A stretch of DNA of 64,000 nt from an uncultured Saprospiraceae bacterium (lineage in GTDB: Bacteria; Bacteroidota; Bacteroidia; Chitinophagales; Saprospiraceae), in contig CAJQRD010000038.1 in NCBI GenBank assembly GCA_905480605.1, forward strand, positions 1 through 64,000, given 5' to 3'. Each line of letters begins with the position of its first letter. Position 1 is the stretch's first letter. The position numbers and the translations under genes are program-made. This document shows positions 54,570-63,646 of the stretch, piece after piece. The notes beneath the pieces were generated by a model that saw only the letters and a program-made list of their open reading frames with translations, was not told the origin of the DNA and made no database searches.

Positions 54570-55454
54570 TTATTTACCAAATGAAACCACCAAACCCAAC
54601 CATGGAATAATCCCAAATCCATCTCCTCCGATTGGAATTATCCCTCCATAATCTAAAGAGACAGAATTGAAAATTCTTCTACCACCTAAGCCAATCAAAC
54701 CAAGCGATTCGTCACTTGCACTTACAAAATAACTCGCAGTTATAAAGTACCCTTGTTTTCCTGTTCTTATCATGCCGCTAAAGCTGAGAGTTGGGTGACT
54801 TGCCCAATCATCTCCTACATAGCCATAACCTAAACCAAAAGTGAAATTTTTATTTCTATTGCCCACGGTAGCCGAGCCATAAACTATACCGAAGGAAGAA
54901 TCCTCCTCACCAGTAACTGTTCCAAACAATCCTCCAACTCCAAAACTTGCACTTTCTTCTTTATCGTAAAACGAAAACTTTGGGGTAATCCAAATAGGAC
55001 TTGAAGAACCACCAAATAAAAAGATCGGTACTATACCAGCTCCAATAGAAAAATTATCAGTGACACCTACCGCAACTTGATTGAAGAAAAGCCAAACGTT
55101 CTGATAATATGCTTCTCCTTTTTTAAGACCATATCCACTGGGAGCCCAAAAATATCTGCTCTCCTGAGGATTATCCATCCACACTTGATCGCCAACTATG
55201 TTTTTAACTTCTACTTGAATTATTTTTTTGATATTATCAACTTTAATGGTGATGGTTCCTAAATTTTTTGTTTCCAACACAACTGTCGAATCTGATTTAG
55301 AAATCAATTTACCGTGATATTCATTGCCATTTATTGTAATTACCTGCCAGACATTATTATCATGTATTTGAGCCAAAGATAAAGTTGGATTAAAAAGAAA
55401 CATTGACAATAATAGTGCGGTATTAAGAAAGAAATTTCGAATTTGAATCTTCAT
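54570..55454 (-). CDS. Secreted outer-membrane-like beta-barrel protein of unknown function
   Basis: A signal peptide (LLLSMFLFNPTLSLAQ) is followed by a small SH3/Sm-like stretch (TINGNEYHGKLISKSDSTVV, then TIKVDNIKKI, ~35-80) that may bind peptide or ligand. From about 105 a barrel-like region follows (KGEAYYQNVWLFFNQVAVGV, then GAGIVPIFLFGG) and the protein ends WLGLVVSFGK. 294 aa. I do not recognise a named family beyond similarity to Bacteroidota proteins of this layout. The start is 40 bases from the stop of the His-rich barrel gene, so the two are probably co-transcribed. Confidence 0.6.
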   Translation of the reverse strand: MKIQIRNFFLNTALLLSMFLFNPTLSLAQIHDNNVWQVITINGNEYHGKLISKSDSTVVLETKNLGTITIKVDNIKKIIQVEVKNIVGDQVWMDNPQESRYFWAPSGYGLKKGEAYYQNVWLFFNQVAVGVTDNFSIGAGIVPIFLFGGSSSPIWITPKFSFYDKEESASFGVGGLFGTVTGEEDSSFGIVYGSATVGNRNKNFTFGLGYGYVGDDWASHPTLSFSGMIRTGKQGYFITASYFVSASDESLGLIGLGGRRIFNSVSLDYGGIIPIGGDGFGIIPWLGLVVSFGK

Positions 55455-55494
55455 AATTGTTTTTTAAAAATATTAGTTATCGGTTGATGAAATT

Positions 55495-56256
55495 TTAGAA
55501 TTGATAACTTATTCCAAGAAAAACTATGACTGGATATCTTCCAACCCATGCTTCATCCGCTAGCTTGTTTCCATCCAATACAACTGCAAATTCAGATTGA
55601 AAAATCAAGTTTTTTGAAACTGGTATTGTCACTCCAGTTTGAATGGTATTCCAAACATTACCCATAAATCCTTCTTGCTTTACCATAGTATTGTTTGTTA
55701 CAGGAGCATGTGAGTGGTGGTGATTATCTTCTTCATGATGACTACTGTCAAAAATTTGTGATTCTGTGTGTGGATGTTCAATGCCCAAAAGGTCATTGAA
55801 ACAGGCCGCGGCAACAAGACCCATCCCACCACTTATCCGTATTCCTGAACTGAGTTTCCATTCAGCATTTACTGAAGGCCAAGTCAATATCCAAGGCTCG
55901 CCCCCTAGATCTTTTGTTTTGGGGTAGTATAAAATTGGTGCTTTAATAAATACTCTAAAGCCTTCCGACTTTTGAAACAATACACCTTTAATTCTTAATC
56001 CATATCCAGGGACAATTGTAGTTGTTCCAGCTAAAAGGCCTACTGAGAATTTGTCGGTAAATCCATAAGAGTATTCTGCAATGCCCACATAAGGTATCCC
56101 AGTACCAACCGTCAGCATTGTTTTATTTTTTTTAGGAAAGTATGCGTCAGTGAATTCTTTTGAATCAGATTGTGATTGACTGTTTAATTGTATAGAAAAG
56201 ATAAAGCAGCAAATAATAATTGAAGAAATTGGGTTTAAAAAATTAATAGTTTTCAT
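55495..56256 (-). CDS. Outer-membrane protein with histidine-rich loop
   Basis: A 253-residue protein with a signal peptide and barrel-type strands (MLTVGTGIPYVGIAEYSYGF, TDKFSVGLLAGTT, ending YPVIVFLGISYQF, with the terminal Phe typical of barrel proteins). One loop near residue 160-185 reads GIEHPHTESQIF and then SHHEEDNHHHSHAP. The eight or more His with Asp/Glu strongly suggest binding of Zn2+, Ni2+, Cu2+ or similar. It lies downstream of a TonB-dependent receptor gene on the same strand and just upstream of another barrel gene, a layout suggesting metal acquisition or resistance at the outer membrane. Family not recognised. Confidence 0.65.
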   Translation of the reverse strand: MKTINFLNPISSIIICCFIFSIQLNSQSQSDSKEFTDAYFPKKNKTMLTVGTGIPYVGIAEYSYGFTDKFSVGLLAGTTTIVPGYGLRIKGVLFQKSEGFRVFIKAPILYYPKTKDLGGEPWILTWPSVNAEWKLSSGIRISGGMGLVAAACFNDLLGIEHPHTESQIFDSSHHEEDNHHHSHAPVTNNTMVKQEGFMGNVWNTIQTGVTIPVSKNLIFQSEFAVVLDGNKLADEAWVGRYPVIVFLGISYQF

Positions 56257-56776
56257 TGTTTTATTTTAAATGAGTTAAATCGAATTGATGATTTAATATT
56301 CATAATATCACATGAAAATCTACCATGGCAAATGTAACATTAAAGGTGAATTTTGTAACATTTTGAATACTATACCCTGATTATTAGCAGAATAGCAATA
56401 ATTGCGAGATTAAACGGATCTTTTTAGAGCATTTTGGCAACAATTTTAATAGTCAACCTGGAATACTTCTCGCTTGTTGTATGAAGTCAATTTGTTGAGT
56501 TAATGTGATGAATAATTAATTCTTAGTCTTGGTTATAACCCATAAGCTGTGAATATCTAAAAGAGGGATCAAGTAATAATTTGAATCTTATTCAATAGTA
56601 ACATCTAAGAGGAATTGTCGACTTTTATGGACTTTGCTTTCTGATTTCAGGAAATCATCACAAGAAATCTGATTGCTATCAAGCAATTGATTCCCGAACT
56701 GATAGTTACGTTTATTAAATACATTACTTTCACAATGATCTGAACTTATCATCGTCTTTAAAAATGAAAATTAATA
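56257..56776. other. Intergenic region with candidate promoter
   Basis: About 520 bases between the TonB receptor and the His-rich protein. It contains TACATTTG on the minus strand (56329-56336) about 70 bases before the His-rich gene, and repeated TGTTAC motifs nearby. A minus-strand 45-codon ORF (56588-56725) was seen but is not supported. Confidence 0.4.
56329..56336 (-). promoter_or_regulatory. Candidate -7 promoter element (TACATTTG) of the His-rich barrel gene
   Basis: Minus-strand TAnnTTTG, about 73 bases upstream of the ATG at 56256; a TGTTAC pair flanks it. Confidence 0.4.
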
Positions 56777-59125
56777 TTAGAAATCTACTTGAAAACTTAT
56801 AATTGGGATCAATCCAACTTGGTTTTCATGCTGAAAATCTTGCAATTTTATGTTCCAAATTTCATCTCTCGTATTGCTAATATTAAATAGGTTTTGAACA
56901 TCTAATGCAATGATCCAGGAATTCTTTTTATTGTTCTTTCTGTAAGAAAACCTGAAATCAGATCTCCAATAGGTTTTATTTTGAATTGCAAGAAAACTTA
57001 ATTCGTCATCAAAGTACTCTCTAATAATTTTTGAAATCTCTTCGTTTGCAGGTTTGTACCATTGTCCACCAAATACTAGGTTCCGAAAACTCAGTGAAAT
57101 TACATTATCATTATTGAGCGTGATTTCTTTTCCTATCATTAAACTTGAATTGACTTTTCCATTATACCTTGTGTTGTAATATTGATCGTCTCCTAGGCTA
57201 TATTCTGAATTATAAATTGACCCGGAAGCCAACATGAAAAATCCTTTATTAAAAAAATGCTCTACCGTTAATTCTACACCATAATTTCTACCTAGGCCGT
57301 CAGACACCAGTTCCTCAGTACTAAAACCAACTAAATCATTAAGCATCCAATAATTCACTCCATCCTTACTTACTGGGACATTACTAAGTTTCTCAAAGTA
57401 AGCTTCTATTGATAACTTTAAATCATTTTGTATTTGCCAACCGTAAGCTATATTCGCCTTCAATGAATTCATTAATGATAAATCACGATTCTCTATATTT
57501 GTATAGTATGTTCCAATTGGTAACATTTGTGCGTACTTCCCAAATGAAATTGAAATATTGTTTCCATTCTCAAAATTGTAAGCCCCCGAAGCACTATAGT
57601 TCAATGACGATGATCCATTCAAATTAAAGTGCATAAAATTAATTCCCGCAGTAAATGACAACTTTGATGAGATGTTCCATAATGTTTGTAAATAAGATTG
57701 CAGCAATCTTAATTCGCCAAAAGAAGATTTATTATCAATGCGATCGTAAAACGTTTTGTCTACCCTATCATACTCAGAATATTGTAAATTATTTCCTAAC
57801 AATGCAACAGTCAGCCCTGACTTAAGAACTATATCCTTACCTACGTTTTATCCATATTCAAGAGTATTGGTTATTCTATTTGTTTTATATGATTCATCAC
57901 TTAAAAAACTTTGGGTCCTATCTAAATCCAAGGTGTCTTTATTGTGCGTAATGTCATCTCCCATAAATGCAATATTGTATTTGAGATACTTTTCATTGTT
58001 CATCAAACTTGTATAAGACATGCCAACCACACCCATAGATGTTTTAAAATCCGTTTCGACGATATTATCAAATTCTTCAATTTGACTAAAATCATGAATC
58101 GGCCTATGGAGTTCAGAACTAGACCCTCCGATTCCCCATATTTGAATTATATTTTTATTGTCTTTAGATGGCAAATAGAGATGAAATGAAAGATCTGTAA
58201 ATGTATTATCTGTATTGGCATTTACCAGATGTACACCCATCTTATTTAATATCCCTAACGTTGAATATCTATAATTAACAAGAAAGGAACTCTTGCCTTT
58301 TTTAATGGGCCCCTCTATTGTAGCCTCTAAGCCCAATATGCCTGCTCTAAAGGAATATTCATTCTCCTTTTGGTTGCCTTTTCTAAACTTCATATCAAAA
58401 ATTCCAGCCATTGCATTGCCATACTCTGCAGGTGGGGCACCATAAATGAAATCCGAATTACGCAGCATATTTACAGAAAAAACACTTATTCCTCCTCCTG
58501 AGGAACCTCTTCTAGAAAAATGATTGGGGTTTGGAATATCGATTCCTTCCAGACGCCATAATACGCCAATAGAAGAATTACCTCTGATTACAATATCATT
58601 GTCGATATCGTTGCTACTTTGCACGCCAGCAAAACTAACTGCCATTCTGGATGGATCTGCAATACTTCCCGCGTATCTTTCTGTTTCTTCTGCTGAAAAA
58701 GACCTTCCACCTAATAAGACCATATTGTTTTGAGTACGATCGTCACGAAGAAATGAAGAAACCACTACTTCGTTGAATTCATAAGTGGCCTGTTCCATTT
58801 TAACTTCTAAATACTCCTGTTTACCAGAATTGACCATAAAAGAAGGAGAGATATATGTTTCATAACCTAAATAACTGCAATGAATTCTAGCTCGCCCCAA
58901 AGGAACATTTTCCAAATTGAAAGATCCCCTTTCATCTGTAGTAGCAATTATTTGATTTGAAGAATCCATCACATAAACAAGAACTCCAATCAATAATTCA
59001 TTGGTTGACTTGTCAGAAATGACCCCACTTAAATCTTGAGATTTTTTTTGTGCAAAGGATACATTAATAAATAGACATGTAAAAAATACCAAGAGGGTTT
59101 GTCTAAAAAAAGTTGTATTCAACAT
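56777..59125 (-). pseudogene. TonB-dependent receptor, split by one in-frame TAA
   Basis: ATG at 59123-59125 starts MLNTTFFRQTLLVFFTCLFI, a signal peptide; a longer start at 59188 is unlikely. A carboxypeptidase-regulatory-like domain follows (LSGVISDKSTNELLIGVLVY), then the plug (SRMAVSFAGVQSSNDIDNDI, VIRGNSSIGVLWRLEGIDIP) and barrel strands. At 57848-57850 the frame reads TAA after NTLEYG, and then continues in the same frame (NVGKDIVLKSGLTVALLGNN) to a proper barrel end IPIISFQVDF. Without the stop this is a 782-aa receptor. The break is in the barrel, so the product as read could not fold. A single point change or a sequencing error would explain it. Confidence 0.82.
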
Positions 59126-59499
59126 TGTCTTTATATTTAGGCGTAAGTAATGTCTCAAATATAGCCTTCCCTTTATCCTAAAACTCATTTTAAATGTAAC
59201 TTTTATAAGGGTTAATGTAACAAAGGATTAAAAAACAACTCTTTAATTGCTTAATCATTATTACTGATAAAAATTGCAAAACCTATTTTACCTCCTCCTT
59301 CTCTTATGCTTATGTTTAAACTATAATTTAAATTTTCCAAGCCTGCGATACTCCTTAAATAAAGGGATGTTACATATGTACTAGTACTCGTTACATATAT
59401 ACCTCTTCCTAAGTGAAAGTCATGCTAATATTGTATCATAACAATAATTTAAAAAATTATATCACTCAGCTTTAGTAAAGCTAATCACAAAATTAAGCC
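59126..59499. promoter_or_regulatory. Divergent promoter region between TonB receptor and PI-PLC
   Basis: Contains a TonB-receptor promoter candidate (59156-59163), TGTTAC/GTAAC motifs (59215-59221, 59369-59374, 59389-59394) and two overlapping perfect palindromes, TACATATGTA (59371-59380) and GTACTAGTAC (59378-59387). No ORF. Confidence 0.4.
59156..59163 (-). promoter_or_regulatory. Candidate -7 promoter element (TATATTTG) of the TonB receptor gene
   Basis: Exact minus-strand TAnnTTTG match, about 31 bases upstream of the ATG at 59125. Confidence 0.5.
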
Positions 59500-60690
59500 A
59501 TGAAAAAAAATAATTTAATGTCCGTTTTAATGATTTGTCTGTTGTTAGGAATAGGTTGTTCAAAAGAACCCATGCCAGAAGAAATGGAAACTTGCTCAGA
59601 CAAGATTGAAAATCTAAAAATCAATGAATATCAAACCTTAGGTAGTCACAATAGCTATAGGAAAAATACACAACCTGAAATAGTTGGTTTCATGAATGCA
59701 TCCGCAGATTTGTTGCCTGAAGGTTTTGATCCAGCATATTGGGATTATTCACATGAATCATTAGAAGACCAATTGAATATTTATGGGCTGAGAAGTTTTG
59801 AATTGGATGTTTATAGAGACCCTGTTGGTGGGCTATTTAACAATCGTGTTGGAAATACTTTTGTAGGCTTAGATCCTAATTCAGGAGAAGCAAAACTCTT
59901 ATCCCCGGGTTTAAAGATTCTACACTTTCCCGATTTCGATTATCACACTCATTTTTTCACCTTTGTTGATGCTTTAGAAGCATTACAATCGTGGTCAAAT
60001 TCAAATCCAAACCACTTACCAGTAACAATTTTAATAGAAGCAAAGGAAGATAACCCAGCGACCATGTTGCCAGGATTTGGACTTACTTCAACATTAGATT
60101 TTTCTGGAAGTGCTACAGAAGAAATTGAAAATGAAATCAATATGGTCTTTGCATCAGACCAAAATCATATTCTAAAACCAGACGATGTCAGAGGATCAAA
60201 TTCAAGTCTTAGAAATGCAATTACGACCTCAGGTTGGCCAAAATTGTCAAGCTCAAGAGGTAAAATAATGTTTGTTCTTATGGCAAGAAATGAAGTCATC
60301 GATGACTATATAGATGGCTATCCATCACTAAGCGGAAGAAACATGTTTGTATTCACTGACTCAACTAAAGACGAAGCTGCATTTTTAAACATCAATGATC
60401 CAGAAACTAATTTGACAGAAATACAAGATTTTATAGATCAAGGTTTTATTGTAAGGACTCAAGCCGATTCAGATACAGAACAAGCTCGAACGGGAAATTA
60501 TTCACGGATGAATAGTGCATTTGAATCTGGTGCTCAAATAATAAATACGGATTATTACCGACCAGACCCAAGATCATCAAGTGATGCTAATTGGACTGAC
60601 TATGAAGTGAACTTCCCAAACAATAAAATTGCTATGATCCACACTAAAGTAATGGTAGCAGAAAATATTGATTGCTTTATAACAGAATAA
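59500..60690 (+). CDS. Calcium-dependent phosphoinositide phospholipase C-like lipoprotein
   Basis: A 396-residue predicted lipoprotein (signal MKKNNLMSVLMICLLLGIGC, lipid Cys20). The rest is a PI-PLC TIM barrel of the Ca2+-dependent bacterial type: the first catalytic His in LGSHNSYRK near residue 50, FELDVYRDP near 110 with acidic metal ligands, HFPDFDYHTHFF near 150, and VTILIEAKEDN near 180. This is the family defined by an environmental bacterial Ca2+-PLC, able to cut phosphatidylinositol. Surface location suggests use on host or eukaryotic lipids, but that is inference. It is divergent from the TonB receptor and ends in a strong hairpin. Confidence 0.8.
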   Translation: MKKNNLMSVLMICLLLGIGCSKEPMPEEMETCSDKIENLKINEYQTLGSHNSYRKNTQPEIVGFMNASADLLPEGFDPAYWDYSHESLEDQLNIYGLRSFELDVYRDPVGGLFNNRVGNTFVGLDPNSGEAKLLSPGLKILHFPDFDYHTHFFTFVDALEALQSWSNSNPNHLPVTILIEAKEDNPATMLPGFGLTSTLDFSGSATEEIENEINMVFASDQNHILKPDDVRGSNSSLRNAITTSGWPKLSSSRGKIMFVLMARNEVIDDYIDGYPSLSGRNMFVFTDSTKDEAAFLNINDPETNLTEIQDFIDQGFIVRTQADSDTEQARTGNYSRMNSAFESGAQIINTDYYRPDPRSSSDANWTDYEVNFPNNKIAMIHTKVMVAENIDCFITE

Positions 60691-60712
60691 TAGAATTAAC
60701 TGATTTTCTAGT

Positions 60713-60748
60713 CTTAGGTGTTGGCATAAAAAAAGGCCAACACCTAAG
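60713..60748 (+). terminator. Terminator hairpin after the PI-PLC gene
   Basis: Perfect 13-bp stem CTTAGGTGTTGGC/GCCAACACCTAAG with an A-rich loop, 23 bases after the stop. The T tract is weak (TTAAATTT), so efficiency is uncertain. Confidence 0.7.
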
Positions 60749-60778
60749 TTAAATTTAAGAATTTAACTATATTACAAA

Positions 60779-63583
60779 GTGCTTAAAACAAACCCCAATA
60801 TATTAGGAGTTATCTTACTTATAAATATTCTCGTCCTATGCAATGATCTTATTGGTCAAAAAGAAATCAATATAAATTATTTTGATGAACTTCAAGACGA
60901 ATATATAATTGATGAAAACCTTTATATTCTTGAAGATCCTGAATGCGCCTTTGATTTAGAAAAATCCATTTTAAATTCTTCAATTCGCAATTTCAACATC
61001 TATGACAAATCAAAAAAAATAGCAATCAAGAGTTGTCATTGGGTTCATTTCAAGATTAAATCCTCAGAAGAGTTAAATCATTTTTTCAAAGACTGGAAGC
61101 TCTCTATTGGAGAGGCCGATTTTGCCTCGGTATATGTTGTTGATCATTTAGGAAAAATAATAACACATAAGAAATTTGGAAAATGGTGTGCAAGTTCAAA
61201 AAAAGAGGGCGACTTGAATTTTAAAATTCAAAGAGTCAATCTAAGTTTTGACCCATCTGAAGGTTTAAGTTTCTACATCAAATACCAAAGGAAAGATCAA
61301 CATAAACATCTCATTGACATTAGATTTAATAAATATGATCTCTTCCAATCTACTACATATTTATTTTCATCTTGGCAGGATTGGTTATTTCTTGGGTTTC
61401 TACTGACTATGATTTTACTCAACTTCCTTTTTTTTTACAGCACACGATTTAATGCATATTTCTTTCATGGATTATTTATTTTAGGATTATCCACCTTTCT
61501 TCTTGATCCCTATCAATTGACACTAAATTTACCTTTAGTAAAAGAATATCCTTTTATGGTGCAGTTTGTTGATTTGACTGGAGTCGGAATTGCAGATATC
61601 GCTTATTTCCAATTTGTAAGATCTTTCTTAAACTTAAAAGTCATATTGCCTTTTTGGGATAAAGTATTACAAAGAATTGTACACTTAAAAATTATTTTCT
61701 GGCCTTTGGCTATTGCTTTTTATTATATCACTCTTAATGAACCTTTGACTGATCAAGTCGTCCTTGTGTTTCTAGTGTTAGAGTATTTTGTCATGGTATA
61801 TTTTCTTATTTTCAAATTAATACAAAAAGAGAAAGCAGCTTTATATTTAATAATCGGAAGTTCTTTTATAGTATTACTTTTGTTGGATGACATCCTTTCA
61901 GTTGTAAATAGTGTAGCTATCTCTAAGACACTATCACAAATTGGAATAATGGGAGAAATTATCGCTTTCTCATTTGGTCTTTCATATCGATTTAAAATAT
62001 TAAGAGGGGAAGAAGAAAATGCAATAAAGATCAAAGAATTAAGTGACTTTAAGTCCCAACTGCTTACAAATATTACCCATGAATTTAGAACGCCATTAAC
62101 AATAATACAAGGTGTGTCAGAGTTATTTCAAGACTCTCTTGAAAATAAAATTCAACCTAAAGATATAAAAGAAGGTTACGATGCTATAGAAAGAAATAGC
62201 CGCAGCCTTTTAAATCTTGTAAATCAAATGTTGGACTTGGCTAAACTTGAAAGCAAAACAACCCAACTTGAGTTAACTCAGAAAGACTTAATTTATGTTA
62301 TACAGAATGCAGTTAATAGTTTGTCCAGTGGCGCCAAAAAAAAGAATATTTCTTTAGTTTTTGAAACTGGCATTCCGTTTCTAGAAATGGAGCTAGATGA
62401 GCAAAAAATGCACACCATACTTACAAATTTAATTTCTAATGCGATAAAATTCACACCTGAATATGGAAATATAAAAGTCAATTTAAATACTAAACAAATT
62501 GAAGGAAAAATCATCGATTCAATACAAATATCAGATACCGGAAAAGGAATTTCAAAAGAGGATTTACCTAATATATTTAATAGGTTTTTTCAACCTAAGT
62601 CAAAAACGGAAACCACTGCCGGAACAGGAATTGGTCTATCATTAGTAGAAGAACTCATTGCGTTGATGAAGGGATCGATTAATGTGTCGAGTAAATTGGG
62701 TAAGGGAACTATTTTCACTATTGATTTGCCTAGGGAAACCTCAAGTTCTATTAATCCAAATTCAATTCAAAAAGAAAGTAAAATTGGTACCGTAAAAGAA
62801 GATGATCCATTTGAATTAATAGATCAAAAACCGGTGCTACTAATCGTTGAAGACAATCATGACATTGTCAATTACTTAGATCAATTATTGAGAGATGAAT
62901 ACAAACTAGAAAAAGCATATGATGGGCTAGAAGGTTTAGAAAAAGCCAACTCTCTAATTCCAGATTTGATTATTAGTGATTTAATGATGCCAAAAATGAA
63001 TGGTATAAAATTATGTGAAAAATTAAAATCCAACGAGAAGACAAATCATATCCCTATTATTATCCTAACAGCGAAGACTGCTTTTGATCAAAAGATGGAA
63101 GGACTTAATACAGGGGCTGATGCCTACTTAACAAAACCATTTAGAAAAGAAGAATTATTCGTAAGACTGAAAAAATTAAACGAAACAAGAATAATCCTTC
63201 AAAAGAAATTCAGCCAATTTTCACTTATTGATAGTCCAAAAGAATTAAAGAGAGAAAATAGTTTTCTTCATAAAATTCATTCTGTCATTGAAGCAAATAT
63301 GAATAATTCTCAATTTAATGTTGAGGAACTGGCAAATCAAATGCACATGAGTAGAATGCAACTCCACCGCAAATTGAAAGCAGTGTCAGACAGAACTTCA
63401 AGTAACTATATACGATCGTACAGATTGCACAAGTCTAAACCTCAATTATCCGACTTAAACTTAACTATAAGTGAAGTTGCTTGGGCAGTAGGTTTCATTG
63501 ATGTAAATTACTATAGTAAAAGTTTTCATAAAGAATTTGGTAAAACTCCAAGTGAATACCGTATTCAGTTTAAAGACAGTTAA
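60779..63583 (+). CDS. Hybrid two-component sensor: 7TMR-DISM, histidine kinase, receiver and AraC-type HTH
   Basis: A 934-residue one-protein signalling system starting at GTG (signal-like ILGVILLINILVLCNDLIGQ). Residues ~25-190 form a periplasmic DISMED2-like domain. ~195-415 has about seven helices of the 7TMR-DISM type (ending in SFGLSYRFKILRGEEE), then the kinase core: H-box LLTNITHEFRTPLTIIQG with His near 435, N-box LISNAIKFTPE, and G-boxes DTGKGIS and GTGIGLSLV. A receiver follows (LLIVEDNHD, acceptor Asp in IISDLMMPKMNG near 733, Lys in YLTKPF), and an AraC helix-turn-helix closes the protein (FNVEELANQMHMSRMQLHRK; then SEVAWAVGF). Such proteins control adjacent uptake or utilisation genes. 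Confidence 0.93.
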   Translation: MLKTNPNILGVILLINILVLCNDLIGQKEININYFDELQDEYIIDENLYILEDPECAFDLEKSILNSSIRNFNIYDKSKKIAIKSCHWVHFKIKSSEELNHFFKDWKLSIGEADFASVYVVDHLGKIITHKKFGKWCASSKKEGDLNFKIQRVNLSFDPSEGLSFYIKYQRKDQHKHLIDIRFNKYDLFQSTTYLFSSWQDWLFLGFLLTMILLNFLFFYSTRFNAYFFHGLFILGLSTFLLDPYQLTLNLPLVKEYPFMVQFVDLTGVGIADIAYFQFVRSFLNLKVILPFWDKVLQRIVHLKIIFWPLAIAFYYITLNEPLTDQVVLVFLVLEYFVMVYFLIFKLIQKEKAALYLIIGSSFIVLLLLDDILSVVNSVAISKTLSQIGIMGEIIAFSFGLSYRFKILRGEEENAIKIKELSDFKSQLLTNITHEFRTPLTIIQGVSELFQDSLENKIQPKDIKEGYDAIERNSRSLLNLVNQMLDLAKLESKTTQLELTQKDLIYVIQNAVNSLSSGAKKKNISLVFETGIPFLEMELDEQKMHTILTNLISNAIKFTPEYGNIKVNLNTKQIEGKIIDSIQISDTGKGISKEDLPNIFNRFFQPKSKTETTAGTGIGLSLVEELIALMKGSINVSSKLGKGTIFTIDLPRETSSSINPNSIQKESKIGTVKEDDPFELIDQKPVLLIVEDNHDIVNYLDQLLRDEYKLEKAYDGLEGLEKANSLIPDLIISDLMMPKMNGIKLCEKLKSNEKTNHIPIIILTAKTAFDQKMEGLNTGADAYLTKPFRKEELFVRLKKLNETRIILQKKFSQFSLIDSPKELKRENSFLHKIHSVIEANMNNSQFNVEELANQMHMSRMQLHRKLKAVSDRTSSNYIRSYRLHKSKPQLSDLNLTISEVAWAVGFIDVNYYSKSFHKEFGKTPSEYRIQFKDS

Positions 63584-63646
63584 TAATGACTTGTTTGATT
63601 AAAAAATTCAAACCAGAAATAAACTTTCGAATGGAGGAAAAATAAC

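Noticed and set aside
56588-56725. 45-codon minus-strand ORF (MYLINVTIKFGNQLLDSNQ...) downstream of the TonB receptor
   Set aside because: It looks slightly protein-like but is too short and has no match I recognise; not supported as a gene.
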